64,000 nucleotides of DNA from UBA6623 sp965238125. GTDB lineage: Bacteria; Acidobacteriota; Terriglobia; Bryobacterales; UBA6623. Both the position numbers and the translations under genes were made by a program. Every line of letters begins with the position of its first letter. Position 1 is the first letter of the stretch. This document shows, piece by piece, positions 32,447-41,844 of this stretch. The notes below the pieces were generated by a model, which saw nothing but the letters and a program-made list of their open reading frames with translations, searched no databases and was not told the origin of the DNA. The stretch is taken from assembly GCA_965238125.1 (NCBI GenBank), contig OZ250179.1:2418001-2482000 (forward strand), written 5' to 3'.

Positions 32447-33235
32447 ATGGATTACTTTGTTGTCGGGCTGGTTTCGATGGCGGTCGCGGCCCTAACCCTG
32501 TTTTCGGGGTTCGGGCTGGGGTCGCTGCTGATGCCGGCGTTCGCGCTGTTTTTTCCCCTGCATGTGGCGGTCGGCGCCACGGCGATTGTTCACCTGGCGA
32601 ACAACCTATTCAAGCTGGCCCTGGTGGGCAAGCATGCGTCGCTGCCGATCGCCTTGCGGTTCGGCGGACCGGCGGTGCCGGCGGCCTTCGCGGGAGCACT
32701 GATTCTCGGGTCGATCGCCGCCGGGGATGCGCTGCTGACCTACACCCTGGCGGGCCGCTCGTTTTCGATTACGCTTGTCGGGTTGGTGATGGGATTGCTG
32801 ATCTTGGTCTTTTCGCTCGCCGACTTGCTGCCGTTTTTCGATCGTCTCCGGTTAGGGATGCCGTGGCTGCCGGTCGGAGGTGTTCTATCGGGGCTGTTCG
32901 GCGGAATTTCGGGACATCAAGGGGCGCTGCGGGCGGCGTTTCTGATCAATTGCGGGTTGGGGCGAGATGCATTCATTGGAACGAACGTCGTCTGCGCGGT
33001 GATGGTCGATGTTGTTCGACTGACGGTCTACGGAACAATGTTTCTTTCGGGCAATCTCGCGGCGACCGACGGCCCCCCGATCGTCGGGTTGGTATTGGCG
33101 GCGACGGGATCGGCCTTTTGCGGATCCTTCCTGGGTGCTCGCTACATGAAAAAGGTGACCTTGGGTACCGTGAGGCGCTTGGTAGGGGCGTTGCTGTTGC
33201 TGTTGGGATTGGCGGTCGCCGCGGGCTGGGTTTGA
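32447..33235 (+). CDS. TauE/SafE-family sulfite exporter-like permease
   Basis: 262 residues with about eight predicted helices in two repeats. The duplicated family pattern is visible: GFGLGSLLMPAFALFFPLHV in the first half, and GVLSGLFGGISGHQGALRAA in the second. Members export sulfite, sulfoacetate or other anions, or are uncharacterised; no substrate clue is present here. It lies 78 bases after the Nramp gene on the same strand and may be co-transcribed. A T-tract hairpin at 33452-33486 is the first terminator downstream. Confidence 0.82.
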   Translation: MDYFVVGLVSMAVAALTLFSGFGLGSLLMPAFALFFPLHVAVGATAIVHLANNLFKLALVGKHASLPIALRFGGPAVPAAFAGALILGSIAAGDALLTYTLAGRSFSITLVGLVMGLLILVFSLADLLPFFDRLRLGMPWLPVGGVLSGLFGGISGHQGALRAAFLINCGLGRDAFIGTNVVCAVMVDVVRLTVYGTMFLSGNLAATDGPPIVGLVLAATGSAFCGSFLGARYMKKVTLGTVRRLVGALLLLLGLAVAAGWV

Positions 33236-33390
33236 GCGTTTTTCTCGACGGGACCGAGCGTCGGAGAGGGATGCGAAGCGGCGTGGGCTGGGAGGGCGCG
33301 GCGTCAACCGGCGACGGGTTACCCGTTCAACCCCAAAAAATCCTCGTTCAGCCGATTTTTCCGCCCAACTAGGGTTGTTCCTGTTGGCCT

Positions 33391-33407
33391 GCATGGTTGA
33401 ACCATGC
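33391..33407. promoter_or_regulatory. perfect palindrome
   Basis: GCATGGTT-G-AACCATGC, 8-bp arms, followed by TATTCT. It could be an operator or part of a promoter for a short transcript ending at the terminator at 33452-33486. Confidence 0.45.
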
Positions 33408-33451
33408 TATTCTGACCTTGTCTACACAAGCAAATTTGGTTTCAAACCTTG

Positions 33452-33486
33452 GTCGGGCAGCCGCTTTGCGATTGCCCGACTTTTTT
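33452..33486 (+). terminator. rho-independent terminator
   Basis: GTCGGGCA (33452-33459) pairs perfectly with TGCCCGAC (33473-33480), with an inner CGC-TTT-GCG, and is followed by TTTTTT (33481-33486). It ends plus-strand transcripts from the metal-transport genes or a short transcript starting near 33410. Confidence 0.85.
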
Positions 33487-33517
33487 GTGGGGTCAAGACT
33501 CTTCGCGGCGAGGGCAG

Positions 33518-33575
33518 AGGACATGTCGGCACGAATGCCGACATACACGAATGCCGACACGGCTCTTCTGGAGGC
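33518..33575 (+). repeat. dispersed hairpin repeat, family A (copy 4, partly duplicated)
   Basis: TGTCGGCA-CGAA-TGCCGACA at 33524-33543, then a second CACGAATGCCGACACGGCTC and CTGGAGGC. The second half of the hairpin is duplicated in this copy. Confidence 0.85.
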
Positions 33576-33592
33576 TCATACTCGTCCGCTGT

Positions 33593-35029
33593 TTAGCTCA
33601 AAATGTCGTGGACGACATGGCCGTGGACGTCGGTGAGGCTGACGTCGCGGCCGCCGAAGCGGTAGGTCAGCCGTTCGTGGTCCAGACCGAAAAGGTGCAG
33701 GATGGTGGCGTGGATGTCGTGCACCGTGGTGATGTTCTCGACCGAATGCATGCCCATCTCATCGGTTGCGCCGTAGACGGTGCCGCCCTTGATCCCGGCG
33801 CCGGCCATCCATATTGAAAACGCGGTTTCGTGATGGTCGCGGCCGTGCGCGTTGCCCGTGTGGGGCGTGCGACCGAACTCAGTCCCCCAAACGACCAGAG
33901 TCTCATCGAGCATGCCGCGCGAGCGCAGGTCTTTGATCAGCGCGGTGACGCCTTGGTCAGTGATGAAGGCATTGTTCCAGTGGTTTTCCTTGAGATCGGT
34001 GTGCTGGTCCCAGGTGCCGTTATTGCCGCCGTAGAGGTCCGGGCAGGTCACTTCAACGAATCGCACACCGGCTTCGATCAGGCGGCGGGCACGAAGACAC
34101 TGCAGGCTGTAGTGGTACTTGGGCTTGTGGGTCGTATCGAGCCCGTACAACTTCTTCGTCGCTTCGCTCTCCCGATCGAGGTTCAGCACATCGGGAACGA
34201 GCGATTGCATGCGGTAAGCCAGCTCGTAGTTGTAGATCGCCGACTCGACCGCGTCGTCAGAGCCCGTCGAGGCGAGAAACGAGCGATCTTGCGCCAACAG
34301 GGCGTCAAGCTTGGCCCGCTGCACGCGCGGGTTCTCATCGGAGGGAACGATGTTGTCGATCGGCGTTCCCTTGGCCTTCACCAGCATGGCCTGATAGGTG
34401 GCCGGCAGAAAGCCGTTGGCGTAGCTTTCCAAGCCGCCCGGAGGAATGGTTCCGCCGTGCAACAGGACGTACCCGGGCAGGTCCCTATTCTCGCTGCCGA
34501 GGCCGTAGTTGATCCATGACCCGAGGCTGGGGTGACCACCCACCGAACGGCCCGTGTGCATCAGCATATTGCCGCGCGGATGTAGCGGGAAGCCGGTCTT
34601 CATCGAGCGGACCACCGCTAATTCATCGGCGCAGGTCGCGAGGTGCGGAAATACGTCGCTGATGGGAATGCCGGATTCGCCGTAGCGGTGAAACTCAAAG
34701 GGGCATTTCTTCCATTTACGGCGACCGTCCGGGGTCTGATTCTCTCCGTGAAGCTCGGCCAGCTTGGGCTTCGGGTCGAAGGTATCGACGTGCGAAACCG
34801 CGCCCGGCATGTAGCAGAAGATGATGTTCTTGGCCTTGGGCGCGAAATGCGGTCCGGTGGGGCCGGAGAGCCCGGCGTAAGAATCCTCGGCCATCAACGA
34901 GGAAAGCGCCAGCAGACCGAAGCCGTTCGAGGCGTAGGTCAGCATCTGGCGGCGCGTCATGGGGCGCGCGCCGTAACCGGGGCAAGCCTTTCCAGTTGTC
35001 AACTGCTCTTGACTCGTCTCGTGACTCAT
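33593..35029 (-). CDS. DUF1501-domain protein (Tat-exported)
   Basis: 478 residues. A Tat signal is visible: MTRRQMLTYASNGFGLLALS at residues 24-43. The body is a DUF1501 domain, an alkaline-phosphatase/sulfatase-like fold: PGAVSHVDTFDPKPKL, HPRGNMLMHTGRSVGGHPSL, VWGTEFGRTPHTGNAHGRDH and GGTVYGATDEMG. Members have unknown activity and are nearly always encoded next to a DUF1549/DUF1553 protein, as here (27 bases downstream of it). The pair is common in Planctomycetes, Verrucomicrobia and Bryobacterales and may act in breakdown of complex carbohydrates, but this is unproven. The ATG at 35027-35029 was kept because residues 1-23 are conserved-looking (GKACPGYGARP). Confidence 0.9.
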   Translation of the reverse strand: MSHETSQEQLTTGKACPGYGARPMTRRQMLTYASNGFGLLALSSLMAEDSYAGLSGPTGPHFAPKAKNIIFCYMPGAVSHVDTFDPKPKLAELHGENQTPDGRRKWKKCPFEFHRYGESGIPISDVFPHLATCADELAVVRSMKTGFPLHPRGNMLMHTGRSVGGHPSLGSWINYGLGSENRDLPGYVLLHGGTIPPGGLESYANGFLPATYQAMLVKAKGTPIDNIVPSDENPRVQRAKLDALLAQDRSFLASTGSDDAVESAIYNYELAYRMQSLVPDVLNLDRESEATKKLYGLDTTHKPKYHYSLQCLRARRLIEAGVRFVEVTCPDLYGGNNGTWDQHTDLKENHWNNAFITDQGVTALIKDLRSRGMLDETLVVWGTEFGRTPHTGNAHGRDHHETAFSIWMAGAGIKGGTVYGATDEMGMHSVENITTVHDIHATILHLFGLDHERLTYRFGGRDVSLTDVHGHVVHDILS

Positions 35030-35056
35030 GGAGACTACACTTCCTCTATCGCAACT

Positions 35057-38000
35057 TTAGCGCAGGTAGATGAACTCCTTCAAGTTGAAAAGCGCGTGAG
35101 CGATGTCTTTCCACACGGCGCGCGACTTCAGCAGCTCCTCGCGATTGACGCCGTGCAGCGAGCCCATCTCGGCCGCCAGGCCTCGCAGCCGGGTCAGTTC
35201 CGCGGCGTCAGGCCGACGAGCCAGTGCCGTTTCAAACATGTCGGCAATGCGTCTCTCTACATCCATCTCCGAATCGGCCATCACGCGATCAGCCCAGAAA
35301 CCGGCTTGCTCGATCACGAAGGGGTGATTGAGCAACGCCAACGACTGCCCGGGAATATTCGTCACGTCGCGCCGCCCCCGACTCACGCCGGGATTCGGGA
35401 AATCAAACAGCTCGAGAAAACGGTCGCCCTCGTGACGGGTAACCTTGATGTAAATGCTTCGTCGGCCGCCGCCGTCGAGCGGCCCGGAATAGAGCTTGCG
35501 ATATTCCTGCGGGTCTTCGCGGTAGGGATGAATACTGCTTCCGAACATCTCAGGGTTCAACGTGCCGGCTGTCGTCAAGATCGCATCGCGGACTAACTCC
35601 GCGTCCAACCGTCTGACCGGATAGCGATGCAGCAGGAGATTGCCCGGGTCGCGCGCCCTACCGACTTCCGAAAGCGTGCTCGACTGACGAAACGTTTCGG
35701 TCAACACCAGTTGCCGTATCAGCTGCTTGATCGACCAGCCTTGTTCAATGAACTGCCCGGCCAGATGATCGAGCAATTCCGGATGCGACGGTTTCTCGCC
35801 GACGCGCCCGAAGTTGTTGACCGTCGCGACGATTCCGCAGCCGAAAACGTAGTGCCAGATGCGGTTGGCCATCACCCGCGCGGTGAGAGGGTTTTCGGGG
35901 TCGGCGATCGCCTCGGCGATTTCGCGCCGGCCGCTGCGCTCGACCTCAAAACCATTGGGGGCTTTCGTGATCAATTGCAGAAAGCCGCGGGGCGCGGGCT
36001 CGCCCAAGTTCTTGGGATCGCCGCGCTTCATGATCGGGTAGTCGCGGCCTTCCTCGACATCGGCCATCCCGTAGACCACGCGGGGCTCGGGAACATCGGA
36101 CTCGACGGCGCGATATCGTCCGACCAAATCCGCCAAGCGCCGGTCGACGTGCACCGAATTGGCGACCAGTTCGTTGTCCACCAACCAGTCCACCCAGCGG
36201 GCATCGTCGTCGGTCGCGCGGCCGGCGGCCCAGGCCTCGATCGCCCTGGCACCCTCGGCGGCAAAACGTTGAGCCAGCTCTTCGAAGCTTTTCGGCGACG
36301 AGCCGTCGAAGAGGCGTTTGAGATGGGTCAGTTCGTCCTCGGGTACGGCTTCGCAGTCGTGGACTACCACGCGAGCAATCCCGAAATACGAGCGCGGCTG
36401 GTCGAGCAACGAAAGGTCGAGCCCCTCCATGCGGCCCGGGCGATCCGGAAAGCGCGGGTTGTCGTGCCGCGTCGCCATTTCGACATAGAAGGGATAGGAA
36501 TGCTGCTCGAAGCGGGTGGGAATCCGCACCCATTCGAGATTGTTGTTGTCGATCGGCTTGTAATCCTCGGCCAACATGCAGTTGTCGAGCGTGGCCCGCC
36601 AGGAACCGAGCTTGCCGCCCATCACCTGCATGCTGACGAAGAGCTTGTCTTGCGGCACAAAGGGCGATCGGATCGCCGCGTTGAATTTCTCGGAAAGCGC
36701 GTGGGTGTACAGACCGGCGGGAAAGACGCCGCCCAGCACGCGGGGGCCCTCGGGAGCGATCGTGAATTCGCCGGGCGGTGAGGCGGCGTCGGTCAGCGCC
36801 TGCCCTTCGCCGGACCAATCATGGAGCGAGCCGTCACGGAAGTCGACGAAGTCCTCGAAATAGACCCGGTTGAACTCGACGCGCGAAGCGGTTTCCTTGT
36901 GATAGCGGGCGGTGAGGCTCTTCCAGTTTTCGAGGAAATCACCCGCTGCTTGGTCGGCGAGTCGAGTAAGCTCGACCCAGAGATAGAGGGGGTCGTCCCA
37001 TTTGATTTTCTCCCGCGCGAAAAGGACCGGAGCGGGAGTGTCTTCTTTCTCGGCGTCGGTGGCATCCTTGTCGGCCGACTTGTCGGCGTCGGCAGCGGGC
37101 TCTTGATCGGCCTCGGCGTTTTCCGTGTCGGTGTCGGCGGGTTTGTCGTCCGCTTCAGCCGACTCGGCTTCTTTCGCCTCGGCCTCTTCGGCCTCTTCTT
37201 TGTCAGGGCGTGGGCGATGTTTCCACGAGGAGTACGCCTCGCTCAGCCGCGTGGCGATTTGAGTGTCTTGCTTGATCCACAGCGAAGCCAAAGCGTCGCG
37301 AATCTTGGGCTTGAGTTGCCGCATCTTCTCGCGGCGGGCTTCGTTGAGCTCGCGGGTGTCGAGCGTCCGCGTCACCAGTCGCGAGCTGCTAAGCACGCTG
37401 TAGAGCCCGTAGTAGTCTTTGGTCGGAATCGGGTCGAGCTTGTGATCGTGGCAGCGGGCGCAGGCAATCGTCAGCCCTTGGAAGGCCTTCCCGAGCACAT
37501 CGATCTGGTCGTCGACGACATCCGTTCGGACCTCGCGGAAAAGAATGCAATCGTCGTGGCCTTGTTCGCCGAGGCGATAGAAATTCAGCCCGGCAAGCGA
37601 TTCGTTAATGCCGTCTTGCTCGTTGATGCGCGACTCGTCGAGCAGGTCGCCCGCGATATGCTCGCGGATGAGTTGATCATAAGGTACGTCTTTGTTGAAA
37701 GCCCGAATCAAGTAATCGCGGTAGTGCGACGCCCCGTTGAGCTCGTAATTCCAGTCGTTACCGAAAGTCTCGGCGAAGCGCACCACGTCCATCCAATGCC
37801 GCGCCCAGTGCTCGCCGAAATGGACGGAGGCCAACAGCTCTTCGACCGCCTTTTCGTAACCGGCGGACGAGGGGTCGGCGGCGAATCGGGCCAGCTGCTC
37901 GGGGCTTGGCGGAAGGCCCGTCAGCACGAAACTCACACGGCGGAGCAAGGTTGCCGGATCGGCCGCGGGGGCGGGCGCAAGTTCGGCCTCGACAAGCTTG

Positions 38001-38548
38001 CGGCGAATGAAACGGTCAACCGGCGAAAGCGCCTTTCCGGAGGGGTCCTGTCGCGGCGGCGCAACTTTCTTCACAGGCTGAAACGCCCAATGCTCCCTCG
38101 TGATCTGCTCGTAAAATTCCGGGTCGCCGGAACCGAGCGGTTGATCTTTCTCGGCGGGCCAGGGCGCGCCTATCGAGATCCACTTTTCGATCGCCGCGAT
38201 TTGGCCGTCGGCAAGCTTCCCGCTGGGAGGCATTTCGAAGCCTTCATGACGGACAACTCGGGCAAGAAGACTGCTTTCGGCATCGCCGAGAATGATCGCC
38301 GGTCCGCGGCTGCCGCCGGCCAGAATCGCCTCGCGCGAATCGAGCCGCAACCCCTTCTGTTGTAATTGCGAGCCGTGGCAGACATAGCACTGTTCGGCGA
38401 GTACCGGCCGCACTTCTTTCTCGAAAAATTCGAGGTCTTCGGCGGAACCATCGGCGGCCTGTAGGGGAGAGACCGCGGCCGAGACGAAAAACAGAAGAAG
38501 GGCCGCGCCGAACCGGCCCGCGAAACAAATCGTCCCCCGAAAAATCAT
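35057..38548 (-). CDS. cytochrome c / DUF1549 / DUF1553 protein (PSD1 type)
   Basis: 1163 residues from ATG 38546-38548. The frame runs on to 38638, but those 30 codons translate a dispersed repeat. A signal peptide (AALLLFFVSAAVSPLQA) is followed by a planctomycete-type cytochrome c domain with haem motif CYVCH at 54-58 and the later Met in FEMPPSGKL. Then DUF1549 (GKALSPVDRFIRRKLVEAEL; WARHWMDVVRFAETFGNDWN), an acidic Ala/Asp/Glu/Lys-rich insertion at about 448-501, a carbohydrate-binding-like middle region, and DUF1553 at the C-terminus (NPLTARVMANRIWHYVFGCG; PVRRLDAELVRDAIL). Periplasmic or outer-membrane; probably redox-linked. In an operon with the DUF1501 gene. Confidence 0.9.
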   Translation of the reverse strand: MIFRGTICFAGRFGAALLLFFVSAAVSPLQAADGSAEDLEFFEKEVRPVLAEQCYVCHGSQLQQKGLRLDSREAILAGGSRGPAIILGDAESSLLARVVRHEGFEMPPSGKLADGQIAAIEKWISIGAPWPAEKDQPLGSGDPEFYEQITREHWAFQPVKKVAPPRQDPSGKALSPVDRFIRRKLVEAELAPAPAADPATLLRRVSFVLTGLPPSPEQLARFAADPSSAGYEKAVEELLASVHFGEHWARHWMDVVRFAETFGNDWNYELNGASHYRDYLIRAFNKDVPYDQLIREHIAGDLLDESRINEQDGINESLAGLNFYRLGEQGHDDCILFREVRTDVVDDQIDVLGKAFQGLTIACARCHDHKLDPIPTKDYYGLYSVLSSSRLVTRTLDTRELNEARREKMRQLKPKIRDALASLWIKQDTQIATRLSEAYSSWKHRPRPDKEEAEEAEAKEAESAEADDKPADTDTENAEADQEPAADADKSADKDATDAEKEDTPAPVLFAREKIKWDDPLYLWVELTRLADQAAGDFLENWKSLTARYHKETASRVEFNRVYFEDFVDFRDGSLHDWSGEGQALTDAASPPGEFTIAPEGPRVLGGVFPAGLYTHALSEKFNAAIRSPFVPQDKLFVSMQVMGGKLGSWRATLDNCMLAEDYKPIDNNNLEWVRIPTRFEQHSYPFYVEMATRHDNPRFPDRPGRMEGLDLSLLDQPRSYFGIARVVVHDCEAVPEDELTHLKRLFDGSSPKSFEELAQRFAAEGARAIEAWAAGRATDDDARWVDWLVDNELVANSVHVDRRLADLVGRYRAVESDVPEPRVVYGMADVEEGRDYPIMKRGDPKNLGEPAPRGFLQLITKAPNGFEVERSGRREIAEAIADPENPLTARVMANRIWHYVFGCGIVATVNNFGRVGEKPSHPELLDHLAGQFIEQGWSIKQLIRQLVLTETFRQSSTLSEVGRARDPGNLLLHRYPVRRLDAELVRDAILTTAGTLNPEMFGSSIHPYREDPQEYRKLYSGPLDGGGRRSIYIKVTRHEGDRFLELFDFPNPGVSRGRRDVTNIPGQSLALLNHPFVIEQAGFWADRVMADSEMDVERRIADMFETALARRPDAAELTRLRGLAAEMGSLHGVNREELLKSRAVWKDIAHALFNLKEFIYLR

Positions 38549-38584
38549 GCTGGTTCCAGTGTAACGCCCCCCCAACCGCCAGGA

Positions 38585-38680
38585 GCGAAAAAGGGGGGCT
38601 GCCACCGATTTTCGCCTACCCAACTGCGTCAAGTCCAAATCAGTCCCAGCGAAAATCGGCTGACTGTCCCCCTTTTTCGC
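38585..38680. repeat. inverted repeat, family G
   Basis: Left arm GCGAAAAAGGGGGGCTGCCA to TTTTCGC (38585-38614), right arm GCGAAAATCGGCTGACTGTC to TTTTTCGC (38649-38680); the right arm's complement matches the left with few mismatches. Each arm is itself a GCGAAAA...TTTTCGC hairpin. Located between divergent genes. Confidence 0.85.
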
Positions 38681-38821
38681 GTAGCCGGACTTTCACCGGC
38701 CTGCCGGCCCGCACCCTCCGCGAATCCTTGCGCCTGTCACACCTCGTGAGGCGAGATAGAATAGATACGAACGTTCTACAACTGCCGAGAAACGCTCTCC
38801 ATCCCACTCCGCGGTAATATC

Positions 38822-41542
38822 ATGACCCTGCGATTCCATTCCCGCCCTCTTCTAACCGCCGTTGTTGCCGCAGCGTTACTCTCCCCGCTTCCCGCCGCCG
38901 ATATCGCAATCGACGAGCTGCCCCCGGCGGCCGACCGCGAGATCGACTTCGACGCCGACATCGAACCTATCTTCCAAAAGCGTTGCTACGCCTGCCACGG
39001 CGACGATGTCGAAATGAACGGCTACAGCCTTTGGCGCAAGAAAGAGGCGATGCTCGGGGGATATTCGGGTCAGCCGGCTATTCTCTCGGGCGACAGCGAA
39101 CACAGCCGCTTGATTCACCTGGTCGCGGGACTGGAAAAAAACCTCGTGATGCCGCCGGCCGGGGGGAAATTGACCAGCGAGGAAATCGCGGTGCTGCGGG
39201 CTTGGATCGATCAGGGCGTGAAATGGGCGAACGATCCCGACCGCGAAAGACGCCGCGCCGAAGAGACGCAATGGCTTGAGATGGATTACGGTCCCGTGAT
39301 TTCAGCGGCGATTACGGTGCGCGAGCCCGAGGACCCGCGCGCCGACAAAGGTCCCGACGACAACATCAGCTATAAGTCCCACGCCGTCCGGCTTCCGATC
39401 GATAGTGACCACGGCGCGGCCAAGGGCGGCATCATCTTCGACACCGAGCTACTGCGCTACTCGGCCGGGTGGAACGGCGGGTTCTTGAACTTGAAAGGGA
39501 CGGTCTATGACTGGAGTCACGGCCCGCACCCTTTCATCGACGGCAAACCCATTTTTGAAACCCCCGTGGCACCGGGTTGGGCGCGTGACGGCAGCTTCAC
39601 CGATCCACGCGAGGAGGGCTTCGGTCCGCTGCCGGCCGATTGGGCGAAATATCGCGGGCGGTATGTTCACGGAAAGAAGACGATTCTGTCGTATACGGTG
39701 GCCGAAACGGGTGTTCTCGATCTGCCGGGTTGGCTGGAATCCGAGGGTTTCGAAATCATTACGAGAACGCTCGAGATTGAACCCTCAAAACGAGACCTCC
39801 ATCTCGAAGTCGCCGCAAACACGGCCGGCGAAGCCCGGGCCGTCGCGCTCGGTGATTTGACCCCGAGCGAGGGCGCGGCGCGCGAAACCATTGCGGTGCT
39901 CGGCAAGACGATGCCATCGGTCGCGGGCCTGGTCGGAGCGGGGGAATCGGCCCGTTGGGTCTTCGACGATGCGAATCACATTCGGCTACGCTTGCCCCCC
40001 TCGAACGAAACTCGGCGGTTGACCCTGCTCTACGCCAAAGTGGGCGAGGATCAAATCGCGGCGTTCGCTCGCGCGGTGCGTCTCGCCCCGAAACCGGAAG
40101 CGCTAAAGCCCTACACGCGAGGCGGCCCCACGCGCTTCCCCGAAACCATCGAGTTGGCGGGCAAGTTAGGTCGGGCAAGCGACGCCTACGCGATCGACGA
40201 AATTGCTCTGCCGTTTGAAAATCCTTGGAAGTCCTGGATTCGCCCCGGTGACTTCGCGTTTTTCTCCGACGACCGCGCGGCGATGAGCACCTGGAGCGGT
40301 GATATCTGGATTGTCGACGGCGTCGACGACGACCTCGATAAGCTGACCTGGAAACGCTACGCGACCGGCTTCCACATGCCGATGGGACTCGAAGTCGTCG
40401 ACGACGTTCTCTATGTCCTCGACCGCGACCAGATCACTCGCTTACACGATCTCAACGGCGACGGCGAACCCGACTTCTACGAAAATTTCAACAACGACTT
40501 CCACGTCACACATCATTTCCACGAGTTCACGCTTGACCTCGACCGTGACCACGAGGGCAATTTCATCTTTGCCAAAGCCGCGCGCCACGCTTTGCCCGCC
40601 AAGGTGAAACACCACGGGACGATCATGAAAGTCGACCCCGAGGGTAAAAACCTCGAAATCGTCTGCACCGGGTTCCGCGTCCCGAACGGCGTGGCCGTGG
40701 GTCCCAACGGCGAGATCACCACCTCGGACCAAGAGGGCCACTGGATTCCCTCAACGCGCATCAACTGGTGCAGCCCCGGCAGCTACCACGGCTATAAGTG
40801 GGGCGGCAGCATTCCCGACCGCCAAGACTACGACAACCCGATCACGTTTCTGCCGATCAACTTCGACAATTCCGGCGCCGGGCAAGCCTGGGTACCGAAC
40901 GATCGCTGGGGGCCGTTCAAGGGCCATCTCGTCCACACCTCGTTCGGGCGCGGCAAGGTGTATCTCGTCCTGATGGAAAAAGTCGGCGGAGAGATCCAAG
41001 GCGGCGCGGTGGAATTTCCCGTTCTCACCAATACCGGTTTGATGCGGCCTGATTTCCGCGAAAAGGACGGCCAACTCTACCTCACCGGCCTATGGGGTTG
41101 GGGCACGAAGCGGCCCGACGCGGGCGGTTTCTATCGCATGCGCTACACCGGTAAGCCCGTTTATATGCCGGCGGCGCTCAAAGTAAACAAGGCGGGCATC
41201 GCCGTCACATTCACCCAACCGCTCGACCGAGCGTCGGTCGAGGATCTCGCGAACTACACGGTTCGGCGTTGGAACTACAAATGGACGACGCGTTACGGCT
41301 CCGATCTCTTCAAGCTCAACGGCGAACTAGGAACCGAGGAAGTTACGCTGAAGGCGGCGAGTTTATCGAAAGACGGCAAGACGATTCTGCTCAAAGTCGA
41401 CGACCTCAAGGAAGTGATGCAAATGCAGTTGAACCTGAGCCTCAAGGCCGCCGACGGCACCCGCATCGAGCAGGTCCTGTATCACACGATCAACACGCTG
41501 TCGAGCGAGGCGGGGACGCCGGTAACGGCGAGTTTCCGGTAA
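38822..41542 (+). CDS. secreted cytochrome c-domain protein with beta-propeller (DUF6797-like)
   Basis: 906 residues. A signal peptide (LLTAVVAAALLSPLPAAD) precedes a planctomycete cytochrome c domain with haem motif CYACH at 55-59 and MPPAGGKL. The next 300 residues resemble the DUF6797 region of planctomycete haem proteins (VRLPIDSDHGAAKGGIIFDT, YDWSHGPHPFIDGKPIF). Residues about 490-800 resemble an NHL/PQQ-type beta-propeller (IWIVDGVDDDL, MGLEVVDDVLYVLDRDQITR, GFRVPNGVAVGPNGEITTSD). The C-terminus (PAALKVNKAGIAVTFTQPLD) looks like a fibronectin-like module. Likely a periplasmic electron-transfer or sugar-oxidising enzyme; function unproven. Divergent from the DUF1549 operon with 273 bases between. 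Confidence 0.85.
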   Translation: MTLRFHSRPLLTAVVAAALLSPLPAADIAIDELPPAADREIDFDADIEPIFQKRCYACHGDDVEMNGYSLWRKKEAMLGGYSGQPAILSGDSEHSRLIHLVAGLEKNLVMPPAGGKLTSEEIAVLRAWIDQGVKWANDPDRERRRAEETQWLEMDYGPVISAAITVREPEDPRADKGPDDNISYKSHAVRLPIDSDHGAAKGGIIFDTELLRYSAGWNGGFLNLKGTVYDWSHGPHPFIDGKPIFETPVAPGWARDGSFTDPREEGFGPLPADWAKYRGRYVHGKKTILSYTVAETGVLDLPGWLESEGFEIITRTLEIEPSKRDLHLEVAANTAGEARAVALGDLTPSEGAARETIAVLGKTMPSVAGLVGAGESARWVFDDANHIRLRLPPSNETRRLTLLYAKVGEDQIAAFARAVRLAPKPEALKPYTRGGPTRFPETIELAGKLGRASDAYAIDEIALPFENPWKSWIRPGDFAFFSDDRAAMSTWSGDIWIVDGVDDDLDKLTWKRYATGFHMPMGLEVVDDVLYVLDRDQITRLHDLNGDGEPDFYENFNNDFHVTHHFHEFTLDLDRDHEGNFIFAKAARHALPAKVKHHGTIMKVDPEGKNLEIVCTGFRVPNGVAVGPNGEITTSDQEGHWIPSTRINWCSPGSYHGYKWGGSIPDRQDYDNPITFLPINFDNSGAGQAWVPNDRWGPFKGHLVHTSFGRGKVYLVLMEKVGGEIQGGAVEFPVLTNTGLMRPDFREKDGQLYLTGLWGWGTKRPDAGGFYRMRYTGKPVYMPAALKVNKAGIAVTFTQPLDRASVEDLANYTVRRWNYKWTTRYGSDLFKLNGELGTEEVTLKAASLSKDGKTILLKVDDLKEVMQMQLNLSLKAADGTRIEQVLYHTINTLSSEAGTPVTASFR

Positions 41543-41559
41543 GCGGTGTGTTCTTGGGT

Positions 41560-41802
41560 TCAGTTGACCCGACGATAGAACTGCGCCGGGATGGATGTTT
41601 GGCTGGGCTCAGCGGCCTTTTCACCCTGAGATTCAGCGGCCTCTTCGCGTTTTCGTCTTTCGATAGCGGTTTTTCTCTTGGCTTCACGGACCGCTTGGCG
41701 GTATTCGAAACCGTGCAGCCGATCGCGGACCCATTGCTTCGTTTGGGCCGCCGTCATTACAATTTTCGGCAACTCTAACTGAACCGGTCGGCGTCTTCCC
41801 AT
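41560..41802 (-). CDS. small basic hypothetical protein
   Basis: 80 residues; ATG 41800-41802. Residues 1-55 are helical and highly charged (TKQWVRDRLHGFEYRQAVRE, AKRKTAIERRKREEAAESQG). No known motif. It is the last frame of the minus-strand run that begins at 43530, 42 bases after the M48 gene, which is the main reason to believe it; a chance frame is possible. Confidence 0.4.
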   Translation of the reverse strand: MGRRRPVQLELPKIVMTAAQTKQWVRDRLHGFEYRQAVREAKRKTAIERRKREEAAESQGEKAAEPSQTSIPAQFYRRVN

Positions 41803-41844
41803 CGATCAAGCCCTCGCTCTTCTTATTCTATGGTGGGCGTCAAA

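Noticed and set aside
33430..33450. tRNA T-arm (GGTTTCAAACC)
   Set aside because: The loop does not match the GGTTCRANYCC pattern, and no acceptor stem or anticodon arm can be drawn around it.
36821..38365. A 514-codon open frame on the plus strand opposite the DUF1549/DUF1553 gene
   Set aside because: It is the antisense shadow of a well-supported gene in GC-rich DNA; the translation is Arg/Val-rich with no domain.
38549..38638. Longer start for the DUF1549 protein
   Set aside because: The added residues (GRRKSVAAPLFRSWR) come from a family G repeat; the ATG at 38548 gives a signal peptide.
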